Origin: Paenibacillus ottowii
Lineage (GTDB): Bacteria; Bacillota; Bacilli; Paenibacillales; Paenibacillaceae
Assembly: GCF_006874425.1 (NCBI RefSeq)
Contig: NZ_VIJZ01000005.1
Coordinates: 1 to 64,000, forward strand
Length of the DNA stretch: 64,000 nt
Direction: 5' to 3'
The first letter of the stretch is position 1. Every line of letters begins with the position of its first letter. The position numbers and the translations under genes are program-made. Positions 26,559 to 36,230 of this stretch are shown piece after piece. A model generated the notes under the pieces. That model worked only from the letters and a program-made list of their open reading frames with translations, had not been told where the DNA came from and searched no databases.

Positions 26559-27143
26559 GTGACAAACCTACAAAATCAAAAACAAGTATATATAATCCAC
26601 GGCTACACAGCTTCGCCAACAGATCATTGGTTTCCTTGGTTACAAGATAAATTACAGGAAGACGGGGTTTCGGTAAATATACTAGATATGCCCAACTCGC
26701 AAGCCCCCAAACTTAATGAGTGGATTGAGCACCTATTGCAAAATATTAAAGCCCTACATAAAGACACCTATTTTATTGGTCATAGCTTGGGTTGTGTATC
26801 CATATTAAGATACCTGCAGCAAGTCAACATCCCGGAACCACTAGGTGGCGCCGTTTTCGTTTCCGGTTTTACTGACCCAGTGCCAAGCCTGCCTTCATTA
26901 GATGAATTTACAAATGACCATTTAGATCATCAGCAGATCACGGATTCGCTAAAAGCGCGTGCAGTTATAGCTTCAAAGGACGACGCAATTGTCCCCTTTG
27001 CACTTAGTAAGAAACTAGCGGAAGATGTTCAGGCTGATTTTCACGAATTAGATCATGGAGGGCATTTTTTACAAAGTGACGGCTTTACCACTTTACCGAT
27101 CGTCTATCAAGTTTTAATAGAAATGATGAATGAAAATAAGTAG
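26559..27143 (+). CDS. RBBP9/YdeN-type serine hydrolase
   Basis: The protein has 194 residues with a GTG start after GGGAG. It is a small alpha/beta hydrolase: IIHGYTASPTDHWFPWL at the start, nucleophile elbow GHSLGC (Ser near 73), acid in SKDDAIVPF and His in DHGGHF. These match the RBBP9/YdeN esterase family. The natural substrate is not known. It is monocistronic, with its own terminator. Confidence 0.85.
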   Translation: MTNLQNQKQVYIIHGYTASPTDHWFPWLQDKLQEDGVSVNILDMPNSQAPKLNEWIEHLLQNIKALHKDTYFIGHSLGCVSILRYLQQVNIPEPLGGAVFVSGFTDPVPSLPSLDEFTNDHLDHQQITDSLKARAVIASKDDAIVPFALSKKLAEDVQADFHELDHGGHFLQSDGFTTLPIVYQVLIEMMNENK

Positions 27144-27148
27144 CGTTA

Positions 27149-27197
27149 AAAACCCGCAAGATAGACCTGGCAAAAAGGGTCCAGCTTGCGGGTTTTA
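27149..27197 (+). terminator. Rho-independent terminator
   Basis: AAAACCCGCAAG (27149-27160) pairs with CTTGCGGGTTTT (27185-27196), ending the serine hydrolase gene. Confidence 0.85.
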
Positions 27198-27250
27198 CAT
27201 TTCCCCACTGGATGAATTAGGAAGAATAAAGCGTATGTTAAGTCAAGATA

Positions 27251-27790
27251 TCAATATAAAGCCCATTTTTCTGTACACAGCTCAATAAAAGAATGAGCAA
27301 CCTGTTCACATTCGTCATATCCCAGACTACCAGAATGAGCAAAAAGAATGGGATATTCGTTATTTCTTTTTTCCTCTCTCATATCAAACATATAGTGGTT
27401 TCCGCACCCATCCATCGCAAACGACACGGCACCTGGCATATACTCTGGCAGTTCGTAGGCAAGGTTCATTTCTCTCAAATCTTCGGTATCGAAAAACTGA
27501 AAATAACGTTCTCCATTTTGAAATTCGCCGCCGTTAGAGTATTTCAGGAATTCTATGTAACGATCAGGAAATTGTCCTTGAGGCAAGTGCCAGCTAACAG
27601 GATCTAGCGGTTTATATTGATCATAAAATGGAGACGATTTCGGAAAAGGGTTCACTTGTCTTTGTTGGATTTCGTGAATCTCCTGCTCCGATAGCTTGAT
27701 ATTCCATGTCTTCAAGAAAGTCGCGATTTGTTCAGCCGTTGCTTCCGGACATTTTACAAACTGTTGCTCAAAGCGAATACTCCACATCAT
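27251..27790 (-). CDS. SMI1/KNR4 (SUKH-1) family protein
   Basis: The protein has about 179 residues from the ATG at 27790, chosen because GGGAGGGTGG lies just before it; an in-frame extension overlaps the gene upstream. SUKH-1 hallmarks are visible: LPQGQFPDRYIEFLKYSNGG, FFDTEDLREMN, and MDGCGNHYMFDM. In bacteria this domain is mainly an immunity protein against secreted toxins. It follows another immunity-like gene by 25 bases. Confidence 0.8.
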   Translation of the reverse strand: MMWSIRFEQQFVKCPEATAEQIATFLKTWNIKLSEQEIHEIQQRQVNPFPKSSPFYDQYKPLDPVSWHLPQGQFPDRYIEFLKYSNGGEFQNGERYFQFFDTEDLREMNLAYELPEYMPGAVSFAMDGCGNHYMFDMREEKRNNEYPILFAHSGSLGYDECEQVAHSFIELCTEKWALY

Positions 27791-27815
27791 AACCACCCTC
27801 CCTACCTTGGTGTCT

Positions 27816-28265
27816 CTAAGAGTTGTTATTTCTACCTTCCCTATCTTTTTCAACCCATTCAGCCAAACTTTCATGAGGTTGAAGGTTCTCACGTTTATAG
27901 TAATAAACAGTTTTGAGCTCGTAATCCCAGCTTTCCGCAGCAATAAAAAATCGGGTGCCAAACGTTTGATCTTCCATACAAATCACAGGCCCCTCATGAA
28001 ATCCGTAAGAGACGGTTTTTAATAATTCCAATTCCTTGTCATTCGCCAGTCTAAAGCACTCAATTGAAAACACACCGCCTGGACAGGAAAGGAACGAGAC
28101 CTCGTAAAATGTGATCTCTATGTTGTGATAATAGCTAAAGTCAAAGCTCCCTGCTAGTACCAGCTTGGGGCGACTTGTATAATCATAAATGTAAAAATGA
28201 TCAATGTTATTTTGAGAAAGTATTGCATTCAGTTGCATCAGTTTGGATGGAATGGAATGATTCAT
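27816..28265 (-). CDS. Hypothetical protein, immunity-like
   Basis: The protein has 149 residues; its ATG follows GGAGAGGAGG. It is soluble, alpha/beta, rich in Tyr/Phe, and contains SIECFRLANDKELELLK and FFIAAESWDYELKTVYYY. No family can be named. Its size, acidity and place beside SUKH and DUF2625 genes suggest an immunity protein. Confidence 0.6.
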   Translation of the reverse strand: MNHSIPSKLMQLNAILSQNNIDHFYIYDYTSRPKLVLAGSFDFSYYHNIEITFYEVSFLSCPGGVFSIECFRLANDKELELLKTVSYGFHEGPVICMEDQTFGTRFFIAAESWDYELKTVYYYKRENLQPHESLAEWVEKDREGRNNNS

Positions 28266-28293
28266 GATCTACGCCTCCTCTCCTTTAGCGGGG

Positions 28294-28953
28294 TTAGCCC
28301 CTATCTATTACCGTCTGCCACGCTTCTGTTACATTTATAGGAGATTTATGGCTGGTCTCTCCGCCACCTTCCTGAGTCCATAGCGGTGGATAATAAGCAA
28401 ATACCTCTCCTGGCTGAAGTTGCTCCATATCCGCCTGCCAACCATTCCAGCGGAATGTCTGGTAGAATAAGCTCAAATCTCCCTCAGCCAACCAATTCAA
28501 GAAACCGGAATAGGCCAGCTCTGTGGATTCCCACTCCAATGTATCCGGTGCAAAATAATAGATATGGCCGCTGCGTCCAAACTTCCCTGTGTCCAGCCCA
28601 AAGAAGCCACCTGCTGCATCATAGGCTACAATCAGCATTCCCTCAAGTGCAGAAACGCTTGCTGGCTCTTGCAGCCCATTCCACGAAGTCAAGCTACCGT
28701 AAATTCCGGCCCCGCCTGCACCCAGTAAAGTGATCCACCCGTGATCAAATATGATCCCGCCTGTTTCATAGGCCACCGTTCCCAAGTACGATTTTGTACT
28801 CACCTGCAAACGGTAGAGCGTATCTACTCTCGCAGATTCCGATTCTGCCGATACAATGCGATATGGATTATCCCCTTCTTGCAGAATATTTTTGACCTCT
28901 TCCCATGCATGGTTGTCCTGATCCACCAGCTCATCAACCGTTAACGTACGCAT
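28294..28953 (-). CDS. DUF2625 family protein
   Basis: The protein has about 219 residues from the ATG at 28953, spaced 7 bases from AGGGG. Family features are clear: a starting VDELVDQDNHAWEEVK, TGGIIFDHGWITLLGAG, a central AYDAAGGFFGLD, YYFAPDTLEWE and FYQTFRWNGW. DUF2625 proteins are uncharacterised, but often lie in toxin-immunity loci. 36 bases separate it from the upstream gene, so they likely share a transcript. Confidence 0.85.
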   Translation of the reverse strand: MRTLTVDELVDQDNHAWEEVKNILQEGDNPYRIVSAESESARVDTLYRLQVSTKSYLGTVAYETGGIIFDHGWITLLGAGGAGIYGSLTSWNGLQEPASVSALEGMLIVAYDAAGGFFGLDTGKFGRSGHIYYFAPDTLEWESTELAYSGFLNWLAEGDLSLFYQTFRWNGWQADMEQLQPGEVFAYYPPLWTQEGGGETSHKSPINVTEAWQTVIDRG

Positions 28954-28988
28954 GTTCATTCCCCTTCCTGTATTTCAATGTCCATCTT

Positions 28989-29507
28989 TCAACCCGTGAA
29001 CTGATTTTTGAAAACCTGCGTTTGCTCTAGAATCACCCACTGATTCTGCTCGTCGTACCCTTGTACAATCGCTGTGACCTCATGTCTTGGATACATCCAC
29101 TCGGATGGGGTCTTTTCCGCATATGAATGGGTGTCTGCCAATCCGACTGCATTGTGCTGGAAAATATGAATAAGTGTGCCATGTGGGAAAAAGGCTTCAA
29201 TATACCCCTTTACCTTAGTCCCAACGGGTAGTGCATTTTTGATTTGCTGCCATTCCTTGTTGAAAGTGCGAAGATTGTTGGACCAGACTTCTTCAAACTC
29301 TTTTTTTGTGATTTTCGTATAATAAGGCTCTGTATCATCAATCGCTTTCTCGGCCAACAAGAAATGATACTGCTCATGCTTGCGATTAGAAGCAATATAC
29401 GTACCGTCATCCTGGATAACAATTTGCCGATAAGCTACGCCATCTGAATCTATTTCAAAGTACCAGGTTCCCATGCCTGGTTCCGGACAATCTTTAAGAT
29501 ATTTCAT
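28989..29507 (-). CDS. Hypothetical protein
   Basis: The protein has 172 residues; its ATG follows AGGAGGTACGA. The N-terminal half (CPEPGMGTWYFEID...RQIVIQDDGTYIAS) is beta-rich. The C-terminal half (VGTKVKGYIEAFFPHGTLIHI...VTAIVQGYDEQNQWVILEQ) looks like an OB/S1-like barrel. The function is unknown. It is part of the co-directional run of immunity-like genes from 30.7 to 27.3 kb. Confidence 0.6.
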   Translation of the reverse strand: MKYLKDCPEPGMGTWYFEIDSDGVAYRQIVIQDDGTYIASNRKHEQYHFLLAEKAIDDTEPYYTKITKKEFEEVWSNNLRTFNKEWQQIKNALPVGTKVKGYIEAFFPHGTLIHIFQHNAVGLADTHSYAEKTPSEWMYPRHEVTAIVQGYDEQNQWVILEQTQVFKNQFTG

Positions 29508-29537
29508 TCGTACCTCCTAAAAGGATGTATAACCGTG

Positions 29538-30737
29538 TCATTTCATCTTTCTTTTTCCGCTATAGATTCTTGTCAAATATGCGAGATATTCCGAACGCGT
29601 CAGTCCTCCTGTTTGGCGATTGAACTCATCGTACGAAATGTCTTCCGGGAATCCGAATTCGGCCAGTGCTTTTCGGCGCTCTTCCCGATACAACGGGTTA
29701 TCCAGCGTGTGGTGCCACTCCCGCTCTTCCCAAGGACCAAAACAGTCTGCAATGACACCTGAATATACACCGTTATTTAACAATTCGCGCGAAGACTTGA
29801 ACACTGTCTTCCCTTCCGGTTTGGAAATTGTGCCCGTTCCCCAGGAGAGTCTATATATTCTTTCTTTACTGCTATCTATGCTACTGCCGTAACCAATCGG
29901 AAACACAATATCCTCTTCCGCCAACGATTTATGCCCTATCCGCTCGTAGGACCCTCGCATAAAGGAATCATCCATGACAATCCAGGTTGTATCCGATAAC
30001 GGGGCGGCCGTGATGGATTCCAAAGTTATTGAACGGTCACGACTTGTACACAAATACGGACGTACGAATAAAGGCATCGTCATGACACTGTTCCATATGC
30101 TCTCCTTTGCAAACAGCTGATCCTTTTGCATTTGGCGCAGATCACCGACGACCAGTACATAGCCATCTGTAAAAAGGTCTATTTCCACGCGGAAGATGTC
30201 TCCCGGAATGGTTTTATAACGCAGGTTTTTCATATGCTTCAATCGTTCCAGCTTACGATCATAGTCGTTAGGCACAAGCGACGGGTAACGTTGAAGCCAA
30301 TCGATGATCTCTTCTTTACTATGTAAATGCTCACATCCAGTGATGGGCAATCTTACGCCAGTTTTGCTATTCACAGCAGTAACATAACTAATAGGACGAT
30401 CTCTTCGGATGCCTGCTGAAAAGGACACACCTTCTGCTGTGATGCTCGAAACACTTGTATAATTCAGTTTTTTCTCTTTGCCACGAGCCGTTTTAGGCAG
30501 AACAAATACCCGATCACGGGTAAAAATCTCTACATCCGCTTCTCCATAAGCATCCTCAGTGGAAGAAATTCGCTTGCGAATAACATCTCCATCCATACAA
30601 ATAAAATATCCTTCTTTAATTTCTACCACGTCCCAATGCTCCTCCAGTGTCTCCAGCCCGAAGTAGGGTCGTAACGCGTTGGTTAACCAACTATTCATCT
30701 GCTCCTCCTGTTCCGAGTACCATTCAGTAGACTTCAT
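29538..30737 (-). CDS. Hypothetical protein with Imm26-like domain
   Basis: The protein has 399 residues. The middle (about 175-290) contains KTIPGDIFRVEIDLFTDGY and following strands resembling the Imm26 immunity domain. The N-terminal 170 residues and the C-terminal 110 (ending FNRQTGGLTRSEYLAYL) are unassigned; the tail resembles short motifs at the ends of other Imm26-type proteins. The ATG has only a weak ribosome binding site (GGAATAAC). Head of the immunity-like gene run. Confidence 0.55.
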   Translation of the reverse strand: MKSTEWYSEQEEQMNSWLTNALRPYFGLETLEEHWDVVEIKEGYFICMDGDVIRKRISSTEDAYGEADVEIFTRDRVFVLPKTARGKEKKLNYTSVSSITAEGVSFSAGIRRDRPISYVTAVNSKTGVRLPITGCEHLHSKEEIIDWLQRYPSLVPNDYDRKLERLKHMKNLRYKTIPGDIFRVEIDLFTDGYVLVVGDLRQMQKDQLFAKESIWNSVMTMPLFVRPYLCTSRDRSITLESITAAPLSDTTWIVMDDSFMRGSYERIGHKSLAEEDIVFPIGYGSSIDSSKERIYRLSWGTGTISKPEGKTVFKSSRELLNNGVYSGVIADCFGPWEEREWHHTLDNPLYREERRKALAEFGFPEDISYDEFNRQTGGLTRSEYLAYLTRIYSGKRKMK

Positions 30738-30788
30738 CTCTGTTATTCCAAAAATTATAACATAATACGGCGTGCAACTCGTTTATTC

Positions 30789-31790
30789 CTATACTGTTCC
30801 AGCTTGAGCCAACTCCTCCTGAATCCAGCTACTGCTGGTAGACAGTTGCAGCAAGTCGTCCGCAATCTGTTTGACCTGTTCTTGCAGCACGTGTGGCTGA
30901 TCGGTTCCTTCCAGAAAACGACTTAAAAAATGAAGAAATACGTCTACCTTTCTAAGCAGCATTAACACAGGCAAAGCATCAATCTCAGCGTGGCTCAAAC
31001 GAACCTGGCGGCAGAAGCCTCGGCAAAACTCACGAACAGCTGTCGTCTCCTCCAGTTGTCCCAAAAATCCTGATAAGATGACCGCCGGCTCCATCACCCG
31101 AACGTCTAGCGTGCAAAATTCAAAATCAAGCAGTGCAGCGACCTGGCTAGGATCGGAGTCTTTTACCAATAAATTGGAAGCATTCAAATCACCATGTACA
31201 AGCTGATGCGGCAACTCTTCCAATGCATGAAGTGAATCTGTTATCTCTTCACATGCTTTTCCTATCAGACGCAGTTCCTTATGTAGATCTTGAAAATGCT
31301 CCGATGGGTTGAAACAGAAACCTTGTACCGTTTCTAGGTTACATAATGGATAGGATTGCTGCAAAGCATAATAAGGACGATAGACTGGGATCATACCAAG
31401 TTTGAATGTTGCAAGCAAAGCAGATAGTTCACCAGCAGCCTCGCCAAAAGAATAGGCAAAGCTTGCATCCTGCTCGGTTGGAGATATGCCTTCTATGTAT
31501 TCGAACAGACACACATATTTGCCCCTTTCCTCCTCAACCTGTGCAAGTGTCTCTCCTGTAATCGTTCGGATTGGCATTGGAACCCTGAATGATAGAGAAC
31601 GCCTGCTCAGCTCCTGCAAAACCGCATGCTCAAATTCGATTTTGTTCCGATCCCTGTGCGTATCGTAGATGCGTAGTACCCCACTTCGCCCACCATTCTT
31701 AACAAAATACGTCGTGTTGTTCCAGCCTCCAGCTCGTCTCTGCAATGTTCCATTCCACTCTGGCCAGTTTCGTCTTAGTATCGCTTCCAA
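30789..31790 (-). CDS. Aminoglycoside phosphotransferase-fold kinase
   Basis: The protein has 333 residues; a TTG start follows GGGGAGAACC. It has a kinase-like APH fold: an N-lobe with VLRIYDTHRDR, the catalytic loop HGDLNASNLLV (Asp near 195) and the metal-binding LLDFEFCTLD. Such proteins phosphorylate antibiotics, homoserine, choline or other small molecules. Sequence alone does not give the substrate, and resistance should not be assumed. Confidence 0.8.
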   Translation of the reverse strand: MEAILRRNWPEWNGTLQRRAGGWNNTTYFVKNGGRSGVLRIYDTHRDRNKIEFEHAVLQELSRRSLSFRVPMPIRTITGETLAQVEEERGKYVCLFEYIEGISPTEQDASFAYSFGEAAGELSALLATFKLGMIPVYRPYYALQQSYPLCNLETVQGFCFNPSEHFQDLHKELRLIGKACEEITDSLHALEELPHQLVHGDLNASNLLVKDSDPSQVAALLDFEFCTLDVRVMEPAVILSGFLGQLEETTAVREFCRGFCRQVRLSHAEIDALPVLMLLRKVDVFLHFLSRFLEGTDQPHVLQEQVKQIADDLLQLSTSSSWIQEELAQAGTV

Positions 31791-31968
31791 GGTTCTCCCC
31801 CCTGTACATCCTAGCTTATGAATTTGCAGCTATTATAACAAATAGAGTCACCCATTAGAATTGGACGTCTATCCCATTTGGCACACTCCTCTCACAAAAG
31901 GAAATCGCTTGTTTTTTGTACATATGGATTGTAGTATTAAGCCGATCAGTGAAAGGAGAATTACAGTA

Positions 31969-32973
31969 ATGGAAACGAACTACAAAAACCTGCTGGATCA
32001 GATGATGGCACCCTATGATGAAATGCTGCAGAGTCTAATAAGTGATCACACCGATTTTTCGAAGGTTGACTATTTGGAGCAACACAGTGAGGAATATGGA
32101 AAAAGTGATGCCAATTATACCAATCGTTTGAAGGTGCTTTTGGCTTTGTATAATCGTGAGGATCGAGATTCCCCGCATTACGAACCGATTGTGAGAAGAC
32201 TGCTCGTTAATGAGATTATAGACAGGGAAACGAACAGTTTTCAGGGGATTGGCGATGCTCTATACTACGCCGTTTTTTTACTGCAAAAATATGAGCGTGA
32301 GCAGGACCAAGTTTTGTTCCAGCAGGCCAAGAAAGCCAATTTCGATACATACGCCGGGTTTGACCCTGAGTTGATTTTGGAAACATATTTGTTCAGCAAA
32401 GATTCAGCTGATCTTGAAGATTGCATCAATATCGCGAGTGAACTCGGGGAAGATGTATACCTATCTTTATTTATTGATTTGTGGATCAGAGAGCAGACGG
32501 ATTGGGACAAAGAAAATTTGCGGACACTCGTTTATCATGAGAGATGGCGCAACCATGCAGAAGGTGAAATTGAAGCTCTCAAAAAGCTGGCCGAAATGGA
32601 GAAAATAGAAGAAAATTCCAGTAACTACTGTTCTACTGCATCCAGCTTGGCAGAAAAGCTCATTGAAACAGGACAATGGGATGAAGCTCGGGAAACGATG
32701 GCAACCATCATTCCGCTTATTACGAAGGAAAAAGAATGGTTCCTGTACGGACTTGGCCGCAATATAATTACAGCCTGTATCCACATCATCATGCATTTTG
32801 GAGCAAAAAGCCGACAGGCTACTTCGTTATGGCAAACGATAAAAGGGGTTCTTCAACCTGCCGCTAACAATATGGGGACCATTCAATATCAGCTTGCTAT
32901 ATCCGTTAGCAAATTTATGGGTGATACCAAATTGGAGCAAAAGTTACTCAGGATTCAGAAGCACCGTCAATAA
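31969..32973 (+). CDS. Hypothetical helical-repeat protein
   Basis: The protein has 334 residues from the ATG at 31969, which follows GAAAGGAG; longer starts have none. It is strongly acidic and helical throughout, with repeating pairs of helices (AEMEKIEEN..., SLAEKLIETGQWDEARETM) like TPR or HEAT proteins. It has no catalytic motif and is probably a protein-interaction scaffold. It is the only plus-strand gene in this part and faces the next cluster tail-to-tail. Confidence 0.55.
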   Translation: METNYKNLLDQMMAPYDEMLQSLISDHTDFSKVDYLEQHSEEYGKSDANYTNRLKVLLALYNREDRDSPHYEPIVRRLLVNEIIDRETNSFQGIGDALYYAVFLLQKYEREQDQVLFQQAKKANFDTYAGFDPELILETYLFSKDSADLEDCINIASELGEDVYLSLFIDLWIREQTDWDKENLRTLVYHERWRNHAEGEIEALKKLAEMEKIEENSSNYCSTASSLAEKLIETGQWDEARETMATIIPLITKEKEWFLYGLGRNIITACIHIIMHFGAKSRQATSLWQTIKGVLQPAANNMGTIQYQLAISVSKFMGDTKLEQKLLRIQKHRQ

Positions 32974-33101
32974 TCCAGTTGCCATAAGGAGCCTGTCGCA
33001 TGCAATGTAAAGAACGAGGCATTTGACCCAGCGGCTCGCTTTCCAGTTGCCCCTCGAAGCGAGGGGCAGCGAAAATACGGATTGCAGTGCATTGCCTTCC
33101 T

Positions 33102-33509
33102 CTACAGATTTCCGGTCACGATAATACCATCTGCTTGCTTCAAATGCGCTCTGACCCATGCTGTAAAGGAATCGATAAATATGCGTAATTCTGGCTCCTT
33201 GGCAGGCCAAGCATCCAATTCTGTTAATATTTCATGCCATACCGACGCCTGAATCGGATTATCCCAGCAAGGATCAAAGGCCTCATACGTTTCCCCCGTA
33301 TCAGGATCGACAAGTGGATATTTGGACTTTAACGCAGACAGCACGATATCAAAGTCATCTGCGTAAATAAAGAGCATCTCTTCCAGCTTTGGCTCATCTA
33401 TATCCCCATAGCGCAGCGGTTCAAAGGTATATCCAATATTGGCTCGTGGTCCCTTATAGCGATAGATTAGTGTCTCAATCTCTTTTTTGTCCTTCTTACT
33501 CAATCTCAC
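33102..33509 (-). CDS. Hypothetical small protein
   Basis: The protein has 135 residues, starting at GTG 33509 or TTG 33503 behind AAGGAGTGG. It is acidic and soluble, with DPDTGETYEAFDPCWDNPIQ and a helical C-terminus. Unrecognised. It follows the next upstream gene by 16 bases, forming a pair. Confidence 0.55.
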   Translation of the reverse strand: MRLSKKDKKEIETLIYRYKGPRANIGYTFEPLRYGDIDEPKLEEMLFIYADDFDIVLSALKSKYPLVDPDTGETYEAFDPCWDNPIQASVWHEILTELDAWPAKEPELRIFIDSFTAWVRAHLKQADGIIVTGNL

Positions 33510-33525
33510 CCACTCCTTTCTTCGG

Positions 33526-33852
33526 CTATAACTCGAACCAATCCGCAGCGCATTTCTCTTCTTCCAGCACCCTGCACATTCCTTCCCTCAACCTCATCGC
33601 ATCTTCACCCCCGATATGAAATAGACAATAGATATAAGGTTCATTGTCTTCTAACCCTTCAATATTTCTTGCCTCTTCCACTGAAATCTGGAGCGCTTCA
33701 GGCCAATCAGAATTATTTTGAAACAGGACAAAGCCATCCTCATCCCTTTGCATCCGATATCCGTCAATCCCAGGCAATGCTTCAGCTAAGCGTTCCATTA
33801 GTGCTTTAATATCCTTAACATCTGCGACCTTAATTCCATACTCCCACCCCAT
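33526..33852 (-). CDS. Hypothetical small protein
   Basis: The protein has about 108 residues; the ATG at 33852 has the best spacing from GGAGG. It is a very acidic alpha/beta protein with MGWEYGIKVADVKDIKALM and YIYCLFHIGGEDAMRL. No family recognised. Likely co-transcribed with the 135-residue protein and, upstream, the CbrC-like gene. Confidence 0.55.
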   Translation of the reverse strand: MGWEYGIKVADVKDIKALMERLAEALPGIDGYRMQRDEDGFVLFQNNSDWPEALQISVEEARNIEGLEDNEPYIYCLFHIGGEDAMRLREGMCRVLEEEKCAADWFEL

Positions 33853-33946
33853 CTGCATTCCTCCAATTTTATGAACTCCTCCTTAATTAGGACCACCCCT
33901 AAATCGGGTTTCACTTTCTCATTCACCTCAGAAAATTCACTTGGGT

Positions 33947-34780
33947 TCAGTCATAGTCCGCATATAAGAGGTATTCCTTACAATGGCTGCATTGAAATAA
34001 ATAGCCTCGGAATGATCCGTCACGTTCCATGCTTTCCTGCATTCGGTTCTTAGCTTCTTCTTCATGACCCAAAGACAAAATAGGCATAAACATCAGGTTG
34101 ACATCATTTTCTATCCCTCTACTGACAAGCTCCTTCCAGCCCACAAAATCTATAAAAACACAGTAGTCATCGCAGTGATCCAGCCACGCGGCGGTCTGTC
34201 CTGCCTCATAACCGGGAGTCCGATGCAGTAGCTCATCCAGTTTTGCTTCCTCTAGTTGTGCACAGCAAGCAGGATCATGAAATGTTCCCTGTAGCATGCT
34301 CGCAGCGCTGCCATTCGCAATACACCAAGGACAGATCGCCTCATATGAAATTACTGTATAAAAGGGACCTGAGTACCAGATATCAGTCTGCCGTCCACAA
34401 CAGGAACACGTTTTTAAAAAGCCTGATTTAAAGACCTGAGTACGTACAGGGTCTTGATGATAAGTAAACACAGGGAGATCGGGAGTTTTCTTGCGCCTCG
34501 CTGCTTTGATTAAAGGCTTAATCACCGGCGGTCGAATCGGGCTATCAATCATCCCTTGAATACTCCACTGTTTCTTCAAATCTGCTTTACTTTTCCGATT
34601 CATGACAGACATAAAAATCTCTAGTGCCTCTTCGTATTGATGCAGATGAAGATATAACTCTGTTAAAATTCTGGCAGCCTGCTCGCTTCCTAGGTCCTCA
34701 AGCTCTTCCTTCAATTGGTACATGGCTTGGATAGCCTCGGGACTGGGTGCATACAAGCTGTGTTTTTTGTTTAAAGCCAC
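33947..34780 (-). CDS. CbrC-family (UPF0167) protein
   Basis: The protein has 277 residues with a GTG start and a weak ribosome binding site. Residues about 125-250 carry the CbrC pattern: CSCCGRQTDIWYSGPFY, ICPWCIANGSAA, then RTPGYEAGQTAAWLDHCDDYC, with cysteine pairs that probably bind zinc. E. coli CbrC raises tolerance to colicin E2, and the family is common near bacteriocin and toxin genes. The N-terminal 100 residues look like helical repeats. It fits the immunity-rich neighbourhood. Confidence 0.8.
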   Translation of the reverse strand: MALNKKHSLYAPSPEAIQAMYQLKEELEDLGSEQAARILTELYLHLHQYEEALEIFMSVMNRKSKADLKKQWSIQGMIDSPIRPPVIKPLIKAARRKKTPDLPVFTYHQDPVRTQVFKSGFLKTCSCCGRQTDIWYSGPFYTVISYEAICPWCIANGSAASMLQGTFHDPACCAQLEEAKLDELLHRTPGYEAGQTAAWLDHCDDYCVFIDFVGWKELVSRGIENDVNLMFMPILSLGHEEEAKNRMQESMERDGSFRGYLFQCSHCKEYLLYADYD

Positions 34781-34860
34781 CCATTTTTGCTAGATGTCCA
34801 CAAGCTCTTCACTTCCTTCTGATTTTCCTGAAATTTCTTATAACTTATTATAATAGATAT

Positions 34861-34890
34861 AGGCTTCCGGAGAGTATACCCCGGAAGCCT
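34861..34890. terminator. Perfect hairpin, probable terminator
   Basis: AGGCTTCCGG and CCGGAAGCCT form a perfect 10-bp stem with a 10-base loop, placed between the MFS remnant and the CbrC-like gene. The T runs on either side are weak. Confidence 0.6.
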
Positions 34891-34916
34891 ATGGATTCAT
34901 CTAACCACTCTTTTAT

Positions 34917-35888
34917 TTACTTAGCCTTCTGAGCCACAGGCTTACGATTTTCGTTTCTTTTTCTAACGCCCAACATAAGAACAGCCATAACAGCAACCAA
35001 GGCTGCTATAAGCGTAAAGGGAATATATTTGTCCACTCGATACAAGGTGGTCGTCAAAATAGGAGCAATGATCGCGGAAATTCCCTGTACCGCAGCTACC
35101 AGCCCCGCCGCTCCCCCTTGCTGTTCCTGACTGACTGCAAGCGAAGCACCTGCCATAAATCCGGGCATCAGTAAGCCCGTACCTATGCCAAACATAAAGA
35201 ATGCTGCATAGTAAACAACCAAGCTGGCTGAAATCAGAAATGATACCATTCCAGCAATCAGAAATAGAGAACCGAGCAAAATCATCGGCTTAGGCTGCCA
35301 TTTAAGCCACTTCATCTGGATGATCTGCACAATCAACATCGCTGCCCCGGAGAACATAAGTCCAAAGGAAACGACTCTTGCCGTTTCGTTGGATGTAAGA
35401 CCTAACTGATCTTGAAAATAAAAACCACCTATAACCTGAATCGTCACAATACTTATCATTGTAACTAAACCCACAAACAAATACATTCTTAGTCCTGGAA
35501 GGAGGGGGTTAATTCTAGCGGGTTTTTGCTGAATAACGGGCTGGGCAGCCGGAATCGCCAGCAGAGACACCACGAATGCGACAGCGGCAATGACAATCCC
35601 AAAATATAAGGGCCATAACAGCCCTATTAGAGTAAAAGCACCTGCAATCGCGGGACCAAAAACCAGACCAAGCCCATTGGCCGCACTAATAATAGCCATC
35701 CCACTCCCACGCTCTTCTCCTTCCGTTACATCCCCCATGTAAGCTTGATTCGATGACAATACCGCTGGGATAAAACCGCCTATTAAGCCGCGCGTAACAA
35801 TCAGCAGGATTAACAGCAGCCCCCCACTGAGCCAACCATTTAATCCTGCAAATAGAGTAAGCGTAAATAACAAGCAGCTTACACACAT
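34917..35888 (-). pseudogene. MFS efflux transporter, 5' truncated
   Basis: This 323-residue frame has about ten hydrophobic segments. Full drug-efflux MFS proteins have about 400 residues and twelve segments, with the RxGR loop near residue 70. Here the frame starts inside the third segment, no ribosome binding site precedes the ATG, and an in-frame TAG lies 18 bases before it. The N-terminal two segments are therefore lost. The rest resembles TetA-like exporters. Probably non-functional. Confidence 0.7.
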
Positions 35889-36230
35889 ATCTATAGATTT
35901 TCTCTATGCAGAAGTATACGGGGCATGCTAAGAAACTACTGCCTGCATACGGAAAAAATTGCGGTTAAACGGATTAAATTTAGCATATAAAACAGCAACC
36001 AGGCTTCAGGACTGTAAAGGTAGTCTGCATTCAACCAATGAACGCCGTCGATTATTCACCCCCCCTATATCGTTGTTAGATGAACTTTATTGTTCTCTTC
36101 ATCGCTGACTATATGAGAGAGCTTAATTTCCTAGCATGATATTACGATATATGATGTAAAGTCTTGTATGCTTTTGAACTACTATAGTAATGGATTGAGT
36201 CTGTACATCGATGTCTAAGGGGGAATCGCA
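35889..36230. other. Intergenic stretch
   Basis: About 340 bases between the truncated transporter and the chemoreceptor. It contains the promoter region of the chemoreceptor, but no match I would defend. No missing part of the transporter is recognisable here. Confidence 0.4.
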
